DNA of 64,000 nucleotides from Podaxis mareebaensis (lineage: Eukaryota; Basidiomycota; Agaricomycetes; Agaricales; Agaricaceae). The number at the start of each line of letters is the position of its first letter. The first letter of the stretch is position 1. The notes below the pieces were generated by a model. That model saw nothing but the letters and a program-made list of their open reading frames with translations, was not told where the DNA came from and ran no database searches. The stretch covers positions 1 to 64,000 of the forward strand of contig JAEUWP010000375.1 of NCBI GenBank assembly GCA_018524725.1. The letters are read 5' to 3'. The position numbers were made by a program, and so were the translations under genes. Of this stretch, positions 55,671 to 64,000 are shown one piece after another.

Positions 55671-55884
55671 ATGCAGTTCAAGTTCGCCCTCGTTGCCCTC
55701 TCTTTGATGATGGCCTCAGTCGCCAAAGGCTCCTCTGACGCCAGAGTTCAGAAGCAGGTGGTGTATGTCTATTGCCCTCCCATGGTTGAGCTGTGGTATT
55801 GATGCATTGAACCCAAATCAAATTCGTAGTTGTCCTATGGACCCCAACTCGCCCCCGATGCAGTGCAACTGTGTTCACAAGTAA
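55671..55884 (+). CDS. 48-residue secreted mini-protein with the Cys module only
   Basis: Exon 1 (55671-55762) has the signal peptide MQFKFALVALSLMMASVAKG and SSDARVQKQVV. A 67-nt intron has donor gtatgt and acceptor cgtag. Exon 2 (55830-55884) reads CPMDPNSPPMQCNCVHK then a stop. The intron position and phase and the C.M.P.S....C.C pattern are the same as in 57582 (CFMEPGSTSVQCECTPC) and 60242 (CLMDPGSIIVECECRPC). The mature peptide would have about 28 residues with three Cys. It is either a truncated paralog or a real small secreted peptide; the kept TATA box, signal peptide and splice sites favour expression. No repeat domain follows within the next kilobase. Confidence 0.6.
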
Positions 55885-57527
55885 TCTAAGACCATACAAA
55901 CCACACCGCATGCCTTGGTACGACCTCCAACGCAACACAACCTCTAACTCACATCTAAGATGCCTTCTTTTTGTCCTTTTGCGTATAGCGGACAGCAGCG
56001 CCAGTCTTGTATATAGAAATTCGTTCCCCCTCGAAGCTGGAATAAATGAGTCGTGTATAGGATTAAGTACCAAGACCTAATGGTCCCTGTGTGAACCACC
56101 CAGCAACAATGAGCTCGTGTCCTCTTGCGGAGGCATTCCCCGGAAGTCTTCTACATCAGTAGTCATGCCAGACTTATCCACCTCTTCCACTACTCTCGAA
56201 ATGCTCCGACTCGTATATTTCATGAGAACCAATGCTATCAAGGACGCCGCGATGATACCGCGGCTCTTGCATATGGGAATAATTAGCTCGATCTTGAACA
56301 TTTACCATATGGGGCTGTTACGCCCCAGCTTAATAGAGCTTAACCCCTCTCGGGTGATTCCAGGTGATCCCTAGGCCTTCTCGACATCAAAGGATTCCCC
56401 GCATGTAGATGGTTACCCTTACGTTGAGCACGGAGGCGCGTGGCTCACAATCCTATTGGGCGCGATTGGTCACTCAAGATGATCATCAATATCAACTCGC
56501 CCTGGGCTAACCAAAATTGCTGAGAGACTGGGTCAGTTGTAGGTCGGCAATACCTCCACTTGTATTAAAACTATACAGGCATTCAATCGGCATCACGAAG
56601 TCTGGCATCTTTGAAGGCACGGAAAACGTTGTCCTTGGGAGTTTCAGCGGAATCCGGACAAAGCCCAGAATTTCTGACATAGAAGTTGACTGATGAAAGC
56701 ACAGCATGGAAACAAACAACAAGTCACTTTCTGGGATTCGATGAGCGTTATGATTCCATTACTCGATATCGGCAACGTCCCTCCGTAAGTTCATCAGAAC
56801 GTCCTTTTGTTGTTGAATATAACGTCAAAAAAATCAATAAACAGGGAGTAATCTCGTGCCTCTTATTTCTGCTGCTCCACCATTACTCTCACGACAGTTC
56901 GTAAATTGTATCCAGATTCCGTGAATCGGACTGATTTTGAGTGTATAGGGCATGAACAGAAGCCACTCCTCATGACTACATCGTATGTTATCACGCGGTC
57001 TCCGTACCAGGGATGGATTGGGTGGAAGCAGACGGCGGGGAATGCATTCGGAGAGGATTATTCTCCGATACAATGAAGTATCTTCTCTATATGCATATAT
57101 CAAGCTTCTTTAATGATTCTGGGGTCAGACTTCAGTATTTCTGCCACAATAATTCGTTCCGCATGTTCGAGTAACATGGTGTTCCAACCCAGATTTAATC
57201 TCGAAGAAGATCCAAGCTAACTGTCGGACGCCGAGTTGACATCTATATCCGATCTGTAACTGAGAGGGTACCTTACTGTCCCCCAACCCCCTCAAGCCAC
57301 CAGAGGATCAAGGGAATAAGTAGTTGCGTTCTCCAAATATGGTAATCAATGGAAGAAGAGGAACTACTGATGTGTAAATTGACAGCGGTAATGCTAGTAA
57401 TTCGAAGCTCCGTGCCCCTGAATTCTGCTATGCCTGTGCCAGAGAGAAATGTCGATGAGGTGAGATTTGTTCTCACCAGATCAATCTAACACGAAACGCC
57501 ATTGTCGGGAGGCGCTCTAAAAACATA
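55885..57527. other. Intergenic, one weak ORF
   Basis: A 74-codon minus-strand frame at 56301-56077 has a hydrophobic N-terminal stretch (RGIIAASLIALVLMKY), but no homology or splicing support. Nothing else is seen. Confidence 0.4.
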
Positions 57528-57534
57528 TTATAAG
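57528..57534 (+). promoter_or_regulatory. TATA-like box of the gene at 57582
   Basis: TTATAAG, 48-54 bp before the ATG. Confidence 0.6.
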
Positions 57535-57581
57535 ACGGCTTGAGTGTCTGTTGTCGCCAACAAGCAACAGCTCGACTCTTG

Positions 57582-59230
57582 ATGCGCCTCAAGTATTCTC
57601 TACTCGCGTTTTGCCTGGGATGGGTTGGATTAGCTATCGCTAATGAACTCCCCTTCACCTTCGATGGCAATGCCCCAGCGGGGGTGAACGACGCTCCCGC
57701 CAATAAACTTCCCTTCACCTTCGATGGCACGGCCCCAGCAGGAGCGAACGCCGCTCCCGCCGAACAAGCTGAATACCACAATGAAGTTCCAATGGGAGCG
57801 AAATTCGTTCCTTGGGTACCAGCTTCTAAAAAGGTTCCAGTGAAGATGGAGTACGTCTTCAAATTTTAAGAACGACGTCGCGTTGCTCATGTCGGTGTAT
57901 TAGCTGTTTCATGGAGCCGGGCTCGACGTCCGTGCAGTGCGAGTGCACGCCCTGCAACCCTTGTCCTGGACCTAACTGTAAATGCCCTGGCCCCAACTGC
58001 CCTTGGCAATGTCCAGGACCCGAATGCCCGTGCCCAGGACCCAACTGTCCTTGGAAGTGCCCCGGACACGACTGCCCGTTCAAGTGCCCTGGACCTCACT
58101 GTCTCTGGAAGTGTCCTGGGCCCCAGTGTCCATGGAAGTGTCCAGGACCCGAATGTCCATGCCCCGGACCCGACTGTCCTTGGGTGTGTCCCGGAAAAGA
58201 CTGCCCGTTCAAGTGCCCTGGACCCAACTGTCTCTGGAAATGCCCTGGGCCCGAGTGCCCTTGGAATTGCCCAGGACACGGCTGTCCATGCCCCGGCCCC
58301 AACTGTCCTTGGAAGTGTCCAGGACCTGAGTGCCCGTTCAAGTGCCCCGGACCCAACTGTCTCTGGAAATGTCCTGGGCCCGAGTGCCCGTGGAAGTGTC
58401 CAGGACCCGACTGCCCATGCCCCGGACCCGACTGCCCCTGGAAGTGTCCTGGACCGGAATGCCCTTGGAAGTGCCCGGGATCCGACTGCCCATGCCCTGG
58501 ACCGCGCTGTCCCTGGAAGTGTCCCGGACCCGACTGTCCATGCCCCGGACCCAAATGTCCTTGTGCAGATGGTCATTGCCGCCCCTGTCCCCCCGGGTGC
58601 GAGCATTGTACCAAAGAATGTCCCGACACGACGGTCGTCACTAAGACGGTTACTGTTTATCCCAAGCACTGCCCCAGTGATCCCCCGGTAAGCCTTAAAC
58701 AATCATAATATCAAGTCCCACTGCTTACGAATGTGGTTATTCTCTAGAAACCAGACGGCAAATGCACGTCCCCGTCTTTGGCCGTTCCACTCCGCCGCAT
58801 GTGGAATCCTGTATGGTTGGACCACTTCTACTTAACAAACGGGGCAGAGGCGCCTCATGCAGGCGCTAACGGGTACCGGGAAGAAACCCCTACTGGCAAA
58901 CTTCTCCCCAACCACGCTGACGGTACCGTTCCATTGTTCCGTTGCCTCTTCTTCGTCGGGGGCCTCTACGACCACTTCTACACCGCCGATGAAGGAGAGT
59001 TCCAGAAGGCGAAAGCGCAAGGATGTGTCCCACACGCCGGCCCCGAAAGCATCGGATATTTGTATCGGACCCAGATTTGTGGATCTGTTCCTCTGTATCG
59101 CCTCTACAGCGAGACGAACAAAGACCACTTCTATACCGCCGATAAGGCCGAACGCGATAATCTCATCAAGACGACGACGTACAAGGACGAAGGAATTACT
59201 GGGTATATTCTGCCTATTACGGCGGCCTGA
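57582..59230 (+). CDS. Secreted DUF5648-type protein with long CPGP Cys-repeat domain
   Basis: Exon 1: signal peptide MRLKYSLLAFCLGWVGLAIA, then two copies of a ~26-residue unit with LPFTFDG.APAG. The intron (donor gtacgt, acceptor gtattag) leads to CFMEPGSTSVQCECTPCNPC. About 200 residues of CPGPxCPWK / CPGPxCPC repeats follow, with dozens of cysteines. Then KTVTVYPKHCPSDPP and gtaagc. Exon 3 begins KPDGKCTSPSLAVPLRRMWN with repeats LDHFYLTNGAEA, YDHFYTADEGEFQKAKAQGC and KDHFYTADKAERDNLIKTTT, ending YILPITAA. Every exon is open. The Cys domain is probably a rigid disulfide-rich stalk (inference). Confidence 0.85.
57962..58560 (+). repeat. Coding tandem repeat, CPGP units
   Basis: Units alternate between 9 residues (CPGPxCPWK, CPGPxCLWK, CPGPxCPFK) and 7 residues (CPGPxCP). 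They form a higher-order unit of about 43 residues (~129 bp), seen roughly four times. The frame is kept throughout. Repeats of this kind change length easily by unequal crossing-over. Confidence 0.85.
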
Positions 59231-60186
59231 TATATGCCGTAGGAGTTTGGCTGTTCGTAGCACCCAATCCTTGCTGAGTTCGTATATCTCCTACTGGAGA
59301 ATCGTTTCCTCATTGCGGACTCGGACTTTGTTCCTCTTGAAATATGCTGTAAATAGCTCTGTATGATTCGCTCGTTTCTGAACAGAACATAACCTCAGTA
59401 CTTACAATTTGTTCCATTAAAATAAATAAGTGAATAAACGTATGTACATACGCTCTCACCTTGTCTGGACTTTGTTTCCTGTTATCCTTCCACCGGCATT
59501 ACCTGTACTTCCCCTGCGGTGTCAAGGACAAGTCATGTGACGATTTTACTAGACACAAGCGAGCCTAGTTGCTTGTGGTTTACGCGGTGGCACGAGCGCG
59601 AATGTTTTCAGTACTGCAGCCTGTGGAGGAGTTGCTACATTGAGAAAGCAGTTTGAGGTGGCGTGTTCGACTGCGGCATCGGTTGGCATTGATTCCTCGA
59701 TGAGTAACCATCGCACCATTCCGCGGTGTACTGGGGGCTGATAATTGAAGTTCCCGACAATACATCTAATAAAGCGGAGCGCAGCTGTTCCCCCAATTCG
59801 AGAGATACACGAGAGACATCTAAGGAAGGGCAACCGAAAGGTGCAGCGGACATGACCCTAACCTCGAGCTAGGTTTCTGGTCGCACAAACCAGCCCAGAG
59901 GAACAACGCATCGGCTTTCAGGCGGAGAGTCGTCATGGACTTGAAGCTAGAGGTCCTACATTTGATGTTCTGAGTGCAAAGAGAGGAACCACAATTCGAA
60001 ACGACGAAGAGGCACGTGTTCGGGCCTTGAGGCTTGTCAGGAGCGACAGTGGGAATTTATCTCGTGGTGGTATCTGTTGATGGACAAGCCAATCAGCTTC
60101 TGTCATGAGCGTCCTGAAGAACATGAATGCTGATGGAGTACGTCATCACCGGCACTCAATACGTGCGGAAAGGGCGCCCGGAACGC
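59231..60186. other. Intergenic, no gene supported
   Basis: No coding signal beyond short shadows. Confidence 0.45.
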
Positions 60187-60194
60187 TATAAAAG
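60187..60194 (+). promoter_or_regulatory. TATA box of the pseudogene at 60242
   Basis: TATAAAAG, 55 bp before the ATG, kept although the gene behind it is broken. Confidence 0.65.
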
Positions 60195-60241
60195 GTCCTT
60201 GTGAGAGTTCCCAGTCCAGCAAGCTGTCACTTCATCCCCAA

Positions 60242-61195
60242 ATGCGCTTCGGAGCTCAGCTTTGCGTGTTCTGTCTGGGTTCCGCTGGGCTAACAGCAGC
60301 CAGCCAACTTCACAACCAAGGTCCAATAAAAATGACGTAGGTCCCAACTTTCTGTAATCGTACTTGAATCTAACTATATTCAAGGTGTCTCATGGACCCG
60401 GGCTCGATAATCGTGGAGTGCGAGTGCAGACCCTGTGATCTTTCACCACCATCACCCCCTTGCTCGGACGGGCAATCTTCTCTGCCCCCTCCACCTCCTA
60501 CTCCCAGCCACGGCGATCGGTTCCCACTGCGCCTCCTGTCTCTGGCGTCAATTGTCCCTTTACCCCATCTCCCTCAACCCCCACCCGACCTCGCCCAGGC
60601 AACAACTGATCTCTTGTTCTACCTCCCGGTCCTCCTCGCGCAGGTGATAATTGTCCTGCTGTTTCGTATCCTGCTCCTCGCACAAGAGTTCTTTGCCCTC
60701 CTAGTCCGACTCGCACTTCTATTCATGGTGGTTAACATCCTTCCAATTCGCTCTTCACTCCGCATCCCGCTCCTGGCGCTTGCAGTCGTGGCAGTCGCCC
60801 TTTCCCTCCACCCACAGGTCCTGTACCCTATCCCGACGAAAATTGCCCTCCCCAACCTTTAGATCTCTAAAAGACTTTACGAGCCACCTGCGTTCAGAGG
60901 TCCTCTAACTCGGGCGGGATCTGGATACACTGGCTAGTAAGTCAAATTTCCACGACCCAGGGACCATGTACTTAAATAACATTACCTAGGCCCTGCCACC
61001 AGACCTGCACTGCGCATCTCTTTCCGTCGTCCCGCTCTATTCAGCACTGGAGGGCAGATGATCTATTGTGCAGTATTAGACTCGCAGAGGAAGCTCCGAT
61101 TGACTACGTCTTCCATGACCAGGAGTCCGCGCGCCCTTCTATCGACGCGCAGTCCTAAGCTATCCTACACAATGGATATACCCCGCTGCCTCTAA
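60242..61195 (+). pseudogene. Decayed DUF5648-type gene with Pro/Cys-rich linker
   Basis: Exon 1: signal peptide MRFGAQLCVFCLGSAGLTAA, then SQLHNQGPIKM. The intron (donor gtaggt, acceptor ttcaag) leads to CLMDPGSIIVECECRPCDLS. The linker soon loses its frame: the Pro-rich code with NCP units (VNCPFTPSPSTPTRPRP, GDNCPAVSYPAPRTRV) lies in another frame and has stops. Near 61010 a decayed first repeat is seen (CASLSVVPLYSALEGR, then TGA). The rest of the repeat domain is gone. The promoter, signal peptide and first splice sites are intact, so a short secreted peptide could still be made. Confidence 0.7.
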
Positions 61196-61522
61196 CATGG
61201 GATCACAGGATGGATGTACTTGGGTGCTCATAGTGCGGTACTATCACACGTCTTGCGAGTTTCCATCCACCACCAGCGATGTGGCGCAACTCTGGTCTTC
61301 TATTCTTCAGGGGGTCATGCCAGGATAGCATACTCGACGGCGACTGGTGGGCAGCAACAGCGAGTTGGCTTTTGCTGCCGCATCCGAGGCTCGTTTGGCT
61401 CGTAAAGATCCTGCGATTAACTCTCTGTATCGCTCCCCTCATCACCCAAAAAGCGCAGTTTCGGGCAACCTTCGAAAAGTCTCCCGATAGATAACGATCC
61501 AAGGAACGAATACAAATGCACA
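61196..61522. other. Spacer before EBP2
   Basis: No gene seen; 3' flank of EBP2. Confidence 0.45.
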
Positions 61523-63108
61523 CTATGACTTGCTACGCGCAGCCATCCGCCTCGACTTTCCCGGTCTCTGCTTCTTTCCACCCTTTCCACCAGCACCACC
61601 CTTGCCTTTCTTCGCTCTCCCAGCGCCAGGCCCGAAATTATCCGTAGACTCTTTCGTGTTCTGTTTCGACCTCCGGCCAGCACCACCGAAACCATATTTC
61701 TTGTCACGTGCGTTGCGAGACATACGAGGTTTGCCTTCGGAGGATTTGTTGCGCTTGGAAGGACGGTCGGAGATTGCATCTTCAACTGCGACGTCGAAAT
61801 CTTCGCCATCGTTGTCTTGAGCGCTATCCAACATATCCTTCCGTTCTGTAGCGTCATAAAAATTAGGATATTAGCCGGCACAAAATGACGAAGAAAAAAG
61901 TTTGAGACGTACTCCGCTTCAAATTCTTCAACCTGTCCTCCATCTCCTTCTTTGATTTCTCTCTCTCCTTCAACTTCTCAATTTGAACTTGCTTCCCAAA
62001 CTTCTTTCCCTCCCTTTCTTTTCTCTTCTCCTCGCTCTTCTTGATACTTGCGCTTTCGTTGAGCAAGCGTTGGCGGATACGTTCCATATGGGCGTCGGAT
62101 TTGACCATTTCGGCGAAATAGTCGGAGGGGCGGGTGAAAGGGAAGTTGTGTTTGGCGGCAAGTGTGCGGGCGGCTTGTGCGCTGTGGAGGGCTTGTTTGT
62201 AGCTAGTAACGAAGATAAGAATGATCAGTAGCTGAGAATGAGAGAAGATATGTGGAAATGACGTACAATGCGAGTTCGCGGTTGAGATCGTCGTTCACGT
62301 CGACCTCGATTTTTTCGGGATATGTGAGTGTGAGGGTTTCTGTCCAGGGTAGTGAAGGGTCGAGTTGGATGGTTTGGCGAATACGTTCCAGTGCGACCTG
62401 TGGATTACGAGTGTCAAGGAAAGGTGGGCATGAGACAGACGAGTGAAGAGGAAGAGGGTTACACACTTTGTTGTCGATTTCAAGTTTTTGTTGGGGCACT
62501 GCATCCCCGTCTATGGATTCGACTTCGTCGAGGGGGATCGCGTCCTCTTCTTCTTCGCCTTCATCGCTTTCAGCAACCTCGCCATTCTGGGTAACCTTTT
62601 CATCATTAGTTGTTTCTTCATCCTCTTCTTCACCTTCCTCTTCGTCCGACACCTCTTCGTCCTCTCCCTCTCCCTCTCCTTCAGCTTCACTATCTTCCTC
62701 GTCATCCTCATCCTCATCTTCTTCGCCTTCGCCACCCAGACTTCTCAACTGCGCTCGATCAAAATCGTCCAACCCATCTTCGCCTAGGAGTTTGATGAGC
62801 CTCTCCATGCCTTCCTGGTCCACACCCTCATCTTCACTGTCTTCTTCCTCTTCACTATCCTCCTCCTCGTCTAACTCGTCGTTAGCATCACTTTCCTCCC
62901 CTTCGGCAGCATCCGCATCCCCCTCTTCGTCCTCAGAACCATCTTCTTCGTGTTCGACAGGGGGTGGAGGTGCTACAGGCGCAACAAGTTTCTTTCCCTT
63001 GTCTTTGCTTTTATCCTTGTCCTTATCAGATTTTGCGCTTGTTGTAGATGCTGGTTGAGGTTTCGACACAGTTGGTGCGGGAGCCTTTTGTTTGGGAGAT
63101 TTAGCCAT
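61523..63108 (-). CDS. EBP2: rRNA-processing protein EBP2
   Basis: Nucleolar factor for 27S pre-rRNA processing and 60S subunit assembly. Four exons: 63108-62467, 62397-62267, 62202-61913 and 61845-61523, with phases that fit (461 residues). The N-terminus MAKSPKQKAPAPTVSKPQPA is basic. Residues ~45-205 are a long run of Glu, Asp and Ser. The conserved EBP2 core follows: VALERIRQTIQLDPSLPWTE, VDVNDDLNRELAFYKQALHS and NFPFTRPSDYFAEMVKSDAH. After it come MERIRQRLL, a Lys/Glu helix, KRKDMLDSAQDN, MSRNARDKKYGFGGAGRRSK and a Gly/Lys/Arg-rich tail GKKQRPGKSRRMAARSKS, all as in the family. ATG 63108 was chosen because upstream codons from 63276 do not match the usual lysine-rich start. Confidence 0.95.
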
Positions 63109-63527
63109 GATTAAGGAAGGGTATATGCTGGAGTTTATGAACGCATTCGACGGGCTTTGAACTTGTGATATGCGATGGTGATGTCTGAATTTTTTGGGAG
63201 TTGGCCTTGCGAGTTCAACACGCACAAACATTGATTTCGTTTTAGGCCTGTCCTTCTGAGGCGGGGATGATGACATGGTAGGTACTTTGGGTAGTCAATG
63301 TACAGTGATGCTAGTCGTTGACATTGGCATAGCAGTTTAATATAATACTGAAACCGGAGCAGCACACAGGTATGTATGAGTATATACATAGTCTGTAAGT
63401 AGTTTATATCCTGATATATCTATCAGTGGCGGCGAGAATAAGTTAGTTACTGGTACATGAGATCATGAAAGGGTTCCGAATGTGGGTGTAATTACGCCCA
63501 TCGTCGAGCGGTATAAGATTAAAGAAA
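63109..63527. other. EBP2 promoter region
   Basis: Intergenic. No TATA box or other motif is clear. Confidence 0.4.
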
Positions 63528-64000
63528 TCATAGTATCCGATGGACGGTTAGAACAGCCACACGCCCATCTTGTTCAATACCGTGGTTGACACCTATGCAG
63601 CATGCAGTGAGCCAACCTGCGCAATGCTACGATGATAGACTCACCATCACTCCCCGCCTCCAAGAGATCGCTGCGCCACTCTACTTCTGCTCTCCAGTAC
63701 TTGCCTTTCCAACTCCCACCGGAAGTAGCGCGTTCTACCACGTAATCGCGGCCTGCACTGAGTGAGCAATGTATTAACAGAGTGGGTGGGACCAAGATCA
63801 TACCGAGGTTATAACCGTTAGGGACTATGCGATGGTTTCGTCGGGAGTCCTATGCGGCAATATTAATACCTCCACCCCTGTCAAATAACGTGCTTACATG
63901 TTCTTTTGACGCCCTACACATGTGATTAATTTAGAGTGTCGAAAACGTGAAAGCGACTGCACACGTACCCGATAAACCATGCTCCACTATTGGCCAAAGT
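63528..64000 (-). CDS. Partial gene, 3' end, unknown protein
   Basis: The gene enters from beyond the right edge. The last exons give LANSGAWFI, a very short exon, then HRIVPNGYNLG, GRDYVVERATSGGSWKGKYW, AEVEWRSDLLEAGSDG and VNHGIEQDGRVAVLTVHRIL before TGA, over introns of 45-55 nt. It reads like a small globular domain. I do not recognise the family. The 5' part is missing from the window. Confidence 0.6.

Noticed and set aside
57887..58702. 271-codon minus-strand ORF opposite the CPGP repeat, plus other long frames there
   Set aside because: Tandem repeats with a length divisible by three open all frames; the antisense product is an artefact of the repeat.
62203..63276. EBP2 start at 63276 (M of MSSSPPQKD)
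   Set aside because: The extra residues are unlike the family and the ATG at 63108 gives the usual lysine-rich start; the same frame also runs through an intron downstream.

Overview
The window is nuclear DNA of a filamentous basidiomycete, most likely an agaric (Agaricomycetes). Genes are dense and cut by many 45-70 nt GT-AG introns. Tandem BTB/POZ genes, a Tnp2-type transposase and several ORFs that I recall as multi-copy in mushroom genomes fit this. All gene models below were spliced by eye, so exon edges are approximate unless stated.

Layout. 0.4-3.5 kb: the ribonucleotide reductase large subunit gene (minus), with a 4-nt microexon, a GC-AG intron and upstream ACGCGT boxes. 4.0-11.5 kb: four BTB/POZ genes (three minus, one plus) around an aldo-keto reductase with a C-terminal membrane anchor. 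11.5-13.2 kb: a coiled-coil protein of unknown function, an intron-containing tRNA-Gln and a small hydrophilic protein gene. 13.9-22.25 kb: a decayed island of secreted DUF5648-type genes, almost without CpG, into which two solo LTRs inserted. Each LTR has its own 5-bp target duplication and keeps an intact antisense ORF.

22.9-46.9 kb: one 24-kb DNA transposon with ~500-bp inverted repeats, ends CACCT...AGGTG and a TCA target duplication. It carries a nonsense-damaged Tnp2 transposase, a captured fragment of an AIP1/WDR1-like gene, an F-box gene split by a Tc1/mariner element that contains no CpG at all, a SAP-like gene, a broken large agaric ORF, two membrane-anchored WD40 genes and two more agaric repeat-associated ORFs.

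47.5-61.2 kb: the living part of the DUF5648 family. Four intact secreted genes share a signal peptide, a C-terminal block of three DHFYT repeats and a TATA box 50-70 bp before the ATG, but differ completely in the linker (short, mucin-like, short Cys module, or ~200 residues of CPGP-type Cys repeats). A 48-residue mini-secreted gene keeps only the N-terminal Cys module, and one further copy is dead. 61.5-63.1 kb: EBP2, a nucleolar ribosome-biogenesis factor. 63.5-64.0 kb: the 3' end of an unrecognised gene.

How it fits together. A tandem array of secreted repeat proteins has been duplicated, partly silenced (CpG loss points to cytosine methylation), invaded by LTR elements and split by a large cargo-bearing transposon. 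Housekeeping genes (RNR1, EBP2, tRNA-Gln) frame the dynamic zone.
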